From JAWXUK01 sp044432725 (GTDB taxonomy: Bacteria > Bacillota > Clostridia > Oscillospirales > Oscillospiraceae): a stretch of 6,351 nt of DNA. The stretch covers positions 1 to 6,351 of the forward strand of contig JAWXUL010000075.1 of the NCBI GenBank assembly GCA_044432725.1, written 5' to 3'. Below are positions 1 to 4,880 of this stretch, in pieces. The notes beneath the pieces were generated by a model that made no database searches, was not told the origin of the DNA, and was given only the letters and a program-made list of their open reading frames with translations. The translations under genes and the position numbers were made by a program. Position 1 is the stretch's first letter, and each line of letters opens with the position of its first letter.

Positions 1-192
1 GCCACGTTCCAACTTGGAGATGTCGGCACGGTCAATGCCAGTGGCTTTGGAAAGTTGTTCCTGTGTCATATTTTGCTCTTTTCTAGCTTGGAGCAAAGCA
101 CTTTTTATGGTGTATTCTCCCTCAAGTGCTTCAAATTCTTGACGGAATTCTGGGTCTTCCATTTGTTTCGCTAACATATCTGTAAAAGTCAT
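1..192 (-). CDS. HigA-type XRE antitoxin, N-terminal 64 residues (cut by window edge)
   Basis: This is the antitoxin and autorepressor half of a type II toxin-antitoxin pair; it would neutralise the toxin encoded just upstream and bind the operon promoter. Visible are a 30-residue N-terminal extension rich in acidic residues, followed by an XRE helix-turn-helix: the ARKEQNMTQEQLSKATGI segment (about residues 36-53) and the recognition helix RADISKLERG (55-64). The reading frame is open to the left edge, so the C-terminus is missing. The start ATG (192-190) overlaps the toxin stop as ATGA, with GGAGG seven bases upstream inside the toxin gene, so translation is probably coupled. The toxin-first order and the family of the partner point to a HigBA-like system. 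The HTH assignment is firm; the name HigA rests on context. Confidence 0.85.
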   Translation of the reverse strand, partial: MTFTDMLAKQMEDPEFRQEFEALEGEYTIKSALLQARKEQNMTQEQLSKATGIDRADISKLERG

Positions 193-575
193 TGTTTTTC
201 CTCCCTATTCAAATATTCATCTCGGTATTTTCTTGCCAATTCAATCTCTTTTTGAGGTGTTTTTTGCGTTTTCTTCAAAAAGCCATTAGTTAAAATGATT
301 TTTTTACCCACCATGAAGAAGTAGAGAACCCTTGTGATGTCGGAGGAATGTTTTGTTCTAACCTCGAAAATGCCATCATCTAAAGGTTTCGTCAGTTCTC
401 CTTGAGGGTCGTTACCGTGTTCTGCTAATAACAACAGACTTCGGTATGTTTTGGCTCGTATTTTTTTCGGTAGACTGTTGAGAAAGTCATCCACAGGGTA
501 TGAGCCGTCAGGTTTATCGTAGGGTATCAATTCAAAGTTAAGTTCTATAGAAGAAAACTCTACTGGGTCATCCAC
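189..575 (-). CDS. HigB-like RelE/ParE superfamily toxin (phage Gp49-like)
   Basis: A 128-residue toxin of the RelE/ParE superfamily, Gp49-like branch; relatives are ribosome-dependent mRNA interferases. Family features seen are an N-terminal beta strand and substrate loop (FELIPYDKPDGS, about 15-25), then PVDDFLNSLPKKIRAK, a central LDDGIFEVR (65-73), the SDITRVLYFF strand (78-87), and a C-terminal LTNGFLKKTQKTP segment (95-107) rich in the basic and polar residues expected to contact RNA. Length is typical for this branch. The start is a GTG (575-573), chosen because AAGGAGG lies seven bases upstream and no other start is well placed. The 3' end overlaps the antitoxin start by four bases (ATGA). 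Nothing looks broken, so the pair is likely functional. I infer a stabilising role for the mobile element. Confidence 0.9.
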   Translation of the reverse strand: MDDPVEFSSIELNFELIPYDKPDGSYPVDDFLNSLPKKIRAKTYRSLLLLAEHGNDPQGELTKPLDDGIFEVRTKHSSDITRVLYFFMVGKKIILTNGFLKKTQKTPQKEIELARKYRDEYLNREEKQ

Positions 576-590
576 GGTGCCACCTCCTTA

Positions 591-614
591 TAATACCCTA
601 TTATGAGGGATTTA
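591..614. promoter_or_regulatory. Imperfect inverted repeat over the TA promoter -10 box (candidate operator)
   Basis: TAATACCCT (591-599) and AGGGATTTA (606-614) are inverted copies matching at seven of nine positions around a six-base centre. That centre is exactly the -10 box of the toxin-antitoxin promoter. Antitoxins with an XRE domain usually repress their own operon by binding such palindromes, so this is the likely operator. The repeat is seen directly; the binding is inferred. Confidence 0.5.
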
Positions 615-628
615 CCCCACTTTGTCAA
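600..628 (-). promoter_or_regulatory. Promoter of the toxin-antitoxin operon
   Basis: On the minus strand a consensus -35 TTGACA (628-623) is followed, after a 17-base spacer, by CATAAT (605-600). The toxin Shine-Dalgarno lies a short distance downstream. This is one of the best sigma-A-type promoters in the window. Confidence 0.8.
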
Positions 629-689
629 GATGTATTTTAACAAAAACAGAAAAGCAACCTCAAGTTTACAAAGTGCATGGAGAGATAGA

Positions 690-718
690 TAGAAAAAAGG
701 CTTATGTTATGGTAAAAT
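690..718 (+). promoter_or_regulatory. Extended -10 promoter for the split XRE regulator
   Basis: TGG followed by TAAAAT (710-718) makes an extended -10 element. A weak -35 match TAGAAA (690-695, four of six) sits 17 bases upstream. The start codon at 748 follows, with AAGGAG (734-739) as ribosome binding site. It is divergent from the toxin-antitoxin promoter, with about 60 bases between them. Confidence 0.5.
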
Positions 719-825
719 AAAGCAGTGATTGGAAAGGAGCGAGTAAAATGCTATTTAATGAAAAATTGTACAAGCTAAGAAAAGAGAACGGCTTATCTCA
801 AGAAGCTTTGGCAGAAAAGCTGAAC

Positions 826-847
826 ACAAGCCGACAAGCCGACAAGC
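826..847 (+). repeat. Octanucleotide tandem tract ACAAGCCG, 2.75 copies, in the HTH coding region
   Basis: A perfect period-8 tract: ACAAGCCG at 826-833 and 834-841, then ACAAGC at 842-847. The in-frame parent would carry 1.75 copies, which is already prone to slippage. Each gain or loss of one unit changes the frame of the regulator. Confidence 0.85.
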
Positions 848-902
848 TGTCAGCAAGTGGGAGAACAATCAGGGATACCCAGAAACGGAAAAGATTCTCC
901 TC

Positions 903-1556
903 ATGAGTAATCTGTTTGGTGTATCTGTGGATTATCTTTTAAAGGATAGTAAGGAGGACAGTGAGGTGGCTGAGAAAGGTTATTATGCCAGTAAGGAGAT
1001 GGTGGAGGGGTATTTCTCCAATCGTAAATCTTCCTTTGGGACAATGGCTTTGGGGGTGTTTGTTCTTGTCTTGGGGATTTGTGCTTATTGCAAATTCGCC
1101 TACGAGGACTGGTCGCCTGCTATCATGGTATCTCTACTCTTGGTGGGAGGGATAATCTTGATGAAGGGTTGTTCTAAATTAGAGGATAAATTCAATGTTT
1201 TGGAAAAAGAAGTTTTGATTTTCGACCAAAATTTTTTGAACGAGTTACAAAAGGACTACCAACCAAAAGTGACCAAGCTGACCTCTGTCTTAGGAGTTGC
1301 TGTGGTGGTATTTTTGTTGTGTGCCTTGCCCATCGCACGAGAGATAGAACCTTTCGTCAAAGATTTCTCCAACGGCATACCACCTGCCTTTGAGGTGATG
1401 TTTCTAGGTTTGACGGTGGCTACTCCCATCGTGATTTACACAGGGAGTTTGATGGAGATGTACTTATCCATCTTGAATCACGAGAAGCACATTAACAGTG
1501 TTGAGTTTAGACTGCAACGGAAGTTGAAGAATAAGGGCGATGAGTGGTTGAAGTGA
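903..1556 (+). CDS. Membrane-domain remnant of the split XRE regulator (four TM segments)
   Basis: This 217-residue open frame is the 3' part of the split regulator, not an independent gene by origin. It begins within the end of the HTH domain (MSNLFGVSVDYLLKDS, the usual C-terminal end of XRE domains of this type). A charged linker (15-42) follows, then four hydrophobic segments at about 46-64, 72-90, 126-145 and 163-181, with a Lys/Glu-rich segment at 92-124 and a basic tail. Its ATG overlaps the premature stop of the upstream fragment, so a terminating ribosome could restart here. No good independent ribosome binding site precedes it. If made, the product would be a membrane protein without DNA-binding ability. 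I cannot assign a ligand or signal. Confidence 0.55.
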   Translation: MSNLFGVSVDYLLKDSKEDSEVAEKGYYASKEMVEGYFSNRKSSFGTMALGVFVLVLGICAYCKFAYEDWSPAIMVSLLLVGGIILMKGCSKLEDKFNVLEKEVLIFDQNFLNELQKDYQPKVTKLTSVLGVAVVVFLLCALPIAREIEPFVKDFSNGIPPAFEVMFLGLTVATPIVIYTGSLMEMYLSILNHEKHINSVEFRLQRKLKNKGDEWLK

Positions 1557-1568
1557 ATTTTCTTTTAT

Positions 1569-1608
1569 AGGTATTACTCTGGAAAACGAATTATGTTTAG
1601 TAGTACCT
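1569..1608. repeat. Inverted repeat between convergent genes, function unclear
   Basis: AGGTATTACT (1569-1578) and AGTAGTACCT (1599-1608) are inverted copies with one mismatch around a 20-base loop. No run of T follows on either strand, so it is not a typical terminator. It sits next to the terminator at 1610-1640, just after the plus-strand reading frame ends. Confidence 0.4.
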
Positions 1609-1609
1609 G

Positions 1610-1640
1610 AAAAAATCCCCCTCGCTGTTGCAAGGGGGAT
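1610..1640 (-). terminator. Rho-independent terminator of the cargo cassette
   Basis: On the minus strand ATCCCCCT (1640-1633) pairs with AGGGGGAT (1622-1615) as an 8-bp GC-rich stem, with an extra GC/GC pairing in the loop. A run of six T follows (1615-1610; its first T is the last base of the stem). It lies just after the stop of the membrane protein gene. On the plus strand no T run follows, so it acts in one direction. Confidence 0.85.
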
Positions 1641-1645
1641 GGAGA

Positions 1646-2203
1646 TTATATTGAATTGAGTTTTTTATACTTCTTGAAGATACTAGCCACAACAAATAGG
1701 ATGACACAAGTTACCCAAGAGATGAGTGCCGTTGTTTCAATACTTGTGCGTTCTACACTGAAAAATAGCATATATGCAAAGATTCCTTGGAATGTCCAAT
1801 AAATCATTGTTCCTTCTTTGCGAATAGCATGGGCGAATTGACCATTGCACCCCATTTTTAAGATGGAGTACAGTGCAGTCAGCAGAATCCAAGTGAGAAC
1901 AATCCCTTTATCCATCGCACTGCGTTCCACTGAAAAGAGAATGCCGTAGGCAAAAAGAACTTCAAAGAAAACTGTTACAATAACATCTAATCTTTTGATA
2001 ATGAATTCATAACAACTTCCAACAAAATTACCGATTTTCGACATCTCTTGTGGTTCTTCTGGAAGTTTATGGCTAAAGAGCATAGCAAGACAGCCAACAG
2101 GAAACACAAGAAAACCAACCAATGGCAACTGAACAATGAGGTAAAATCCTACAACAGCCATGACTACACCTAAAGCAAAGAGTGGTGTGTTATTAATTTT
2201 CAT
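1646..2203 (-). CDS. Six-TM membrane protein with an internal duplication; unknown function, possible immunity protein
   Basis: I do not recognise this 185-residue protein. Six hydrophobic segments are visible at about 7-25, 28-44, 74-91, 101-117, 133-149 and 158-176. The last four form two copies of one unit: FAYGILFSVERSAM (84-97) followed by a TM with TW at 104-105, and FAYMLFFSVERTSI (142-155) followed by a TM with SW at 162-163. Each copy ends in a basic segment. Ribosome binding site AAAGGAAG lies about seven bases before the ATG (2203). It follows the secreted-protein gene by 54 bases with no terminator between, and a strong terminator follows it, so the two are probably cotranscribed. 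A small polytopic protein encoded right after a secreted amphipathic protein would fit immunity or export, but this is only context. It could equally be an unrelated membrane protein. Confidence 0.7.
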   Translation of the reverse strand: MKINNTPLFALGVVMAVVGFYLIVQLPLVGFLVFPVGCLAMLFSHKLPEEPQEMSKIGNFVGSCYEFIIKRLDVIVTVFFEVLFAYGILFSVERSAMDKGIVLTWILLTALYSILKMGCNGQFAHAIRKEGTMIYWTFQGIFAYMLFFSVERTSIETTALISWVTCVILFVVASIFKKYKKLNSI

Positions 2204-2257
2204 AAAAAAACTTCCTTTCTTTTGCAGATGTATGATGATTGAGCGATGTTGTTTGCG

Positions 2258-2932
2258 TTATAGAATGTAATTAACATATCCGTTTGAAGGTTTGTGGTCA
2301 TGTTGGTCGAGCCAAACAGCTACATACATTCCAGGGCTACCTGCTTTTATAATACTATCTACCTTATTATAAATACTATACTGTAAACGTGTGTTCAAAC
2401 CAATAGAGGAAAAAACTTTTTGTAAAGCACTACAAATTTGAACTTTCGCAACAGAAAAGCCTACTTTGTAGACATATGCTCCTAAACCACCGATACCCAC
2501 ACCAATAGCAACACCAATAGCAACATTGATTTGAGATGCAACAACATCGTTAGCAACATTGATATCAGGAATCCAAGTACCAGCTTTTGTCATAATGCCG
2601 ACCGAAGAATCATTTGTTACATTTTTTCCTTCTAACCCTTTCGTGATTTCGGAACGCAACCAGCTTTCGTCGATGTTTCCACCGTACTCAAGAGAGATAC
2701 GAGAAACTTCTTCTTCGACAAGTTGGTAATAAAAATCTACTTCAGCAGTGGTCATTTCTTCGAGTGAGATGATAGAATCAACATTTCCCTCACAGCTTAA
2801 CGAAGTATCAGCAATTTCGCTCGAAAGAAAAAGATTGGTTGCTGTAATTTCGGTGTGTTCACTTGCGAAAGTAGGAACGGCAGTAGACAGCAACATAGCA
2901 GAACAAAGAATACCAGATAATAATTTTTTCAT
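2258..2932 (-). CDS. Secreted protein with glycine-rich hydrophobic segment; bacteriocin/toxin-like by context
   Basis: A 224-residue protein exported by the Sec route: signal peptide MKKLLSGILCSAMLLSTAVP with likely cleavage after TFA (residue 23). The mature part has an acidic helical region (about 45-105), then a Lys-Ala-Gly-Thr-Trp segment (116-120). A glycine-rich hydrophobic stretch follows (134-158, with VAIGVAIGVGIGG inside), then a basic amphipathic region and a polar C-terminus with LDQHDHKPSNG (208-218). Cys47 and Cys167 remain after cleavage. An upstream ATG at 2974 was rejected: it would put 14 charged residues before the signal peptide, has poor Shine-Dalgarno spacing, and sits at the predicted transcription start. 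The ATG at 2932 has GAAAGG nine bases upstream. The hydrophobic hairpin-like segment and the following membrane protein suggest a membrane-active peptide precursor. I know no family with certainty. Confidence 0.75.
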   Translation of the reverse strand: MKKLLSGILCSAMLLSTAVPTFASEHTEITATNLFLSSEIADTSLSCEGNVDSIISLEEMTTAEVDFYYQLVEEEVSRISLEYGGNIDESWLRSEITKGLEGKNVTNDSSVGIMTKAGTWIPDINVANDVVASQINVAIGVAIGVGIGGLGAYVYKVGFSVAKVQICSALQKVFSSIGLNTRLQYSIYNKVDSIIKAGSPGMYVAVWLDQHDHKPSNGYVNYIL

Positions 2933-2981
2933 TTTAAACGACCTTTCTTTTATACTCTCTTGTTTTTTGTTCATAAGAGTG

Positions 2982-3011
2982 AGTATATACCTCTTTTGAA
3001 CTTATTGTTAA
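2982..3011 (-). promoter_or_regulatory. Promoter of the secreted-protein/membrane-protein pair
   Basis: TTAACA (3011-3006, five of six to the -35 consensus) is followed after 18 bases by TATACT (2987-2982). Transcription would begin near 2975, leaving a leader of about 40 bases before the ATG at 2932. The motif AAAGAGGT occurs twice around it, as AAAGAGGTTTA (3021-3011) and AAAGAGGTATA (2995-2985), which may be a regulator site. Confidence 0.5.
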
Positions 3012-3101
3012 ACCTCTTTAAGAAGTTTGAACACTATTTTTTTAATATCTTCAACACATACACAACCAAAGACACAATGGTTATAATTGAAAAGTATAAC
3101 A

Positions 3102-3118
3102 TTATCGTTATGCGATAA
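3102..3118. repeat. Small hairpin after the DUF5626-like gene
   Basis: TTATCG (3102-3107) and CGATAA (3113-3118) form a perfect 6-bp stem with a five-base loop, starting about 20 bases after the stop at 3140. No immediate T run follows on the minus strand, so it is at best a weak terminator or pause site between the two secreted-protein genes. The rest of the 165-base gap holds only the downstream promoter. Confidence 0.3.
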
Positions 3119-3139
3119 CTCGACAAAAACATAAACATA

Positions 3140-3673
3140 TTACATTCTATGGGTTACTTTGATTTTATTGTTAATCCCTGTAACCTCTCCCCTTAACCAA
3201 CAATCACCTTTCAGTATATTACCTACTGCTGTGAATGTAAAATCTAATTGCCCTCTTGTTTTTGTTGAATTGATTGAAAGTCTAGGTTCGGAATAAATCC
3301 CACCGAAAGAAGATATATTTCTATCATATACCGATGTTACTTTATTGTTGGTCACGGTCATATAGAATTCAGCATTAACCAACCCACTAAAATACCACAC
3401 TCGATAAGACTGGCTGTTACTCCAAGTGGTTTGCGATAGTGGAGTGATACCGATTTGTGCTTCTCCTCCTTGACTATCTAAAACAGTCGCAACCATACTT
3501 TCATTGATTGCCAACTGATCTAAATCGCTAAATGTTACAGAATTTTCTTCTATAGTATAGGTGACAGGTTGTGCAGCAACGACTTCATCCAAAGCAAAAA
3601 CAGTTTGTGTTGAAACTGAACACATCATAGCTAATGCTAAAGCACTAGATGGCAAGATTTTTTTCATTTTCAT
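3140..3673 (-). CDS. Secreted beta-rich protein, DUF5626-like (tentative)
   Basis: A 177-residue protein with a Sec signal peptide: a basic start (MKMKK), hydrophobic core, and likely cleavage after VFA at residue 27. The mature part is acidic at first (28-60), then beta-strand-like. It contains VWYFSGLVNAEFYMTVTNNK (92-111), TSVYDRNISSFGG and LDFTFTAVGNI. This pattern of an aromatic strand followed by Phe-Tyr-x-Val-x-x-Asn-Lys-hydrophobic-Thr-Ser-Val-Tyr reminds me of DUF5626, a family of secreted Bacillota proteins with unknown function; I cannot confirm it without a profile search. The start ATG (3673) has AGGAG six to seven bases upstream. It overlaps the stop of the XRE-TM regulator as ATGA, so the regulator and this secreted protein are made from one message and are probably translationally coupled. 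One Cys (158) remains, so no internal disulfide is expected. Confidence 0.75.
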   Translation of the reverse strand: MKMKKILPSSALALAMMCSVSTQTVFALDEVVAAQPVTYTIEENSVTFSDLDQLAINESMVATVLDSQGGEAQIGITPLSQTTWSNSQSYRVWYFSGLVNAEFYMTVTNNKVTSVYDRNISSFGGIYSEPRLSINSTKTRGQLDFTFTAVGNILKGDCWLRGEVTGINNKIKVTHRM

Positions 3674-4212
3674 GACTCTCTCCTCTCGTTATTTTTCCTT
3701 TTTATTGTTTTTGTAATTGTAAATATCACTAAACTAATACAAATCACGAACACAATATAAAGACTGGCTATAGCAGGTGAATTCAACGAAAATTTAATTA
3801 CTACAAGAAAACAAATTCCAAAAACAAAAAATAACTTTCTCTTATTCTTTTTGTTCACTCCGTCAGAAGATACATCGAATCCTTCTTCTGTCGAAATCTC
3901 AATCAATTCCTGTAGCTTTTTTTCTTGTTGCTCTTCTTCACAATCTATATCTTCATCCGAAACAATATTTAAGTCTACTACTTCTTCTACACTGTCTACA
4001 TTCAGAAGATAATCAACTGACACTTGGAACAGGTTTGCTATTCTCGTCAAGTTCGCCACATCTGGCATGACTGCCCCTGTTTCCCATTTTGAAATGGTTT
4101 GCCTTGAAACGTTAAGACTCTCTGCCATCACCTGTTGAGTGATACCTGACTTCTTTCTCAACCCTAAAATTTTTGTATGAAGTTCCATTTGGTTCATCCC
4201 TACCTTGTTCAT
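3670..4212 (-). CDS. XRE-family transcription regulator with two C-terminal TM segments
   Basis: A DNA-binding domain at about residues 11-70: LGLRKKSGITQQVMAESLNV, recognition helix SRQTISKWETG, then the typical NLFQVSVDYLL end. An acidic linker (73-120, with EEEQQEKK) follows, then a basic stop (KKNKRK) and two hydrophobic segments at 127-143 and 148-166, with a basic cytoplasmic tail. It is thus a membrane-tethered regulator of 180 residues or slightly fewer. The start is uncertain: ATG 4212 has no clear ribosome binding site; the sixth codon (4197) has AAGG five bases upstream, and the ninth (4188, MELHTKI) matches how such proteins usually begin. Its stop overlaps the next gene as ATGA. 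Upstream lies the ATGTAAAC array, a likely target for autoregulation. The split gene at 748-1556 has the same HTH-plus-membrane design but no close similarity outside the HTH. Confidence 0.85.
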   Translation of the reverse strand: MNKVGMNQMELHTKILGLRKKSGITQQVMAESLNVSRQTISKWETGAVMPDVANLTRIANLFQVSVDYLLNVDSVEEVVDLNIVSDEDIDCEEEQQEKKLQELIEISTEEGFDVSSDGVNKKNKRKLFFVFGICFLVVIKFSLNSPAIASLYIVFVICISLVIFTITKTIKRKNNERRES

Positions 4213-4232
4213 TTTCTCATATTTTCCCTATT

Positions 4233-4279
4233 ATGTAAACCTATTCTTGTTTACATCCATGTCACTTCTTGTTTACATC
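4233..4279. promoter_or_regulatory. Triple ATGTAAAC half-site array upstream of the XRE-TM regulator (candidate operator)
   Basis: ATGTAAAC (4233-4240) and GTTTACAT (4249-4256) form a perfect inverted repeat with an 8-base spacer. A third copy of GTTTACAT lies at 4271-4278. The second and third copies sit inside a perfect 14-base direct repeat TTCTTGTTTACATC (4244-4257 and 4266-4279), 22 bases apart, about two helical turns. A -10-like CATAAT (4235-4230, minus strand) abuts the array without a good -35, which would suit a regulated promoter. The repeats are certain; the binding protein is inferred to be the adjacent XRE regulator. Confidence 0.6.
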
Positions 4280-4314
4280 GGCATTTTTCTTTGATAATTC
4301 GTACATTTTCCTAT

Positions 4315-4346
4315 AAAATAAAAAATGCTTCTCCCCTTGATGGAGA
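4315..4346 (-). terminator. Weak terminator of the mobilization operon
   Basis: Just after the stop at 4350, on the minus strand, TCTCC (4346-4342) can pair with GGAGA (4334-4330). The sequence GCA then a run of six T (4325-4320) and more T follows. The stem is only 5 bp, so termination may be partial. Confidence 0.4.
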
Positions 4347-4349
4347 GTA

Positions 4350-4880
4350 TCACATTACTATATACAGTCCCAGTCCACAACTCAAACAAGCCAATCCTGT
4401 TATGACCTGTAAAAGAAAAACCTTTTCCTTCGCTCGAGATTTTTTTTCGCTTTCAAAACTTCGGGACAATTGGGTATGCTTTTTCCCCAATTTCTTATAT
4501 TCGTCCAAAATATCGTTGTGCTTCTCTCCGTACTGGTTTCGCTCATCGGTCAAAGCCTTTATTTTTCGGTTTGCGTCTTGTTTTAGGTCTATCATTGCCT
4601 TGATGTTGCTCTTTATCTCGTTTTTCAGAAGCTGAATCTCGTCCTCGCCCACCTTCACAAGGTGCTTTTGCTCTTGCAGGCTCTGGGATAATTCCTTGCT
4701 TAATAGCGTAATACTCTTGTTTTCGTTGTCCAATTCTGTCATACATTTGTTTTGTTCCGTCAAGCAATTCTCCAATTGTTTGATTTGTTCCTCCTTCATC
4801 GCTAAACACTGGGTCAGATTCTCCACTTCCAGTGCCAGCTTCTTGCCGTCCTCGTCCCTGATGGTTTGTTTCAAATTCAA
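4350..4880 (-). CDS. Coiled-coil, tail-anchored mobilization protein overlapping the relaxase gene (MobB-like position)
   Basis: A 176-residue protein read in another frame over the last 338 bases of the relaxase gene and 193 bases beyond. The start is TTG (4880-4878), chosen because AAGGAGG (4896-4890) lies nine bases upstream, inside the relaxase gene. Residues about 15-145 are a long, highly charged heptad-like helix (ENLTQCLAMKEEQIKQLENC and similar). After the basic KKSRAKEK the protein ends in one hydrophobic segment (about 154-175), so it should be anchored in the membrane by its C-terminus. In mobilizable plasmids such as staphylococcal pC221 and ColE1, mobB or mbeB/mbeD genes likewise overlap or nest within the relaxase gene, and MobB-type proteins link the relaxosome to the membrane or stabilise it. 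I infer a similar job; homology to them is not shown. Confidence 0.75.
   Translation of the reverse strand: MNLKQTIRDEDGKKLALEVENLTQCLAMKEEQIKQLENCLTEQNKCMTELDNENKSITLLSKELSQSLQEQKHLVKVGEDEIQLLKNEIKSNIKAMIDLKQDANRKIKALTDERNQYGEKHNDILDEYKKLGKKHTQLSRSFESEKKSRAKEKVFLLQVITGLACLSCGLGLYIVM

Larger units (their letters stand above)
748..1556 (+). pseudogene. XRE-family regulator with four-TM C-terminal domain, frameshifted by an 8-bp tandem duplication
   Basis: From the ATG at 748 (AAGGAG eight bases upstream) the frame encodes a normal XRE start (MLFNEKLYKLRKENGLSQEA). It shifts inside the recognition helix at residue 32 and stops at TGA 904-906 after 52 residues. The cause is visible: CCGACAAG is present twice in tandem (831-838 and 839-846). 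Removing one copy restores SRQAVSKWENNQGYPETEK and fuses directly to the downstream frame (VSVDYLL), giving 266 residues: an HTH of about 65 residues followed by four membrane segments. Intact relatives are membrane-linked transcription regulators. The stop overlaps ATG 903-905 as ATGA, so the C-terminal part could still be made by reinitiation. It may be a decayed gene, a reversible slippage switch, or an assembly error; an 8-bp perfect duplication is an unusual sequencing error. Confidence 0.85.

Noticed and set aside
1..30. Similarity of the left edge to 5113-5140 (TGTCGGCACG and GCACGTTCCA-like words)
   Set aside because: The shared words are about 10 bases, in a different order, and inside two unrelated coding genes; most likely chance.
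961..1155. 64-residue frame inside the split regulator
   Set aside because: It is a Trp-rich out-of-frame shadow; the membrane-domain frame explains the sequence better.
2933..2974. N-terminal extension of the secreted protein from ATG 2974
   Set aside because: It would place a charged extension before a normal signal peptide, has poor ribosome-site spacing, and coincides with the predicted transcription start.
2748..2999. Plus-strand open frame antisense to the secreted protein
   Set aside because: It has no ribosome binding site and lies opposite a gene with a clear signal peptide and Shine-Dalgarno.
4291..4316. Plus-strand promoter-like TTGATA and TATAAA upstream of 4320
   Set aside because: The spacer is only 15 bases and no plus-strand gene follows.
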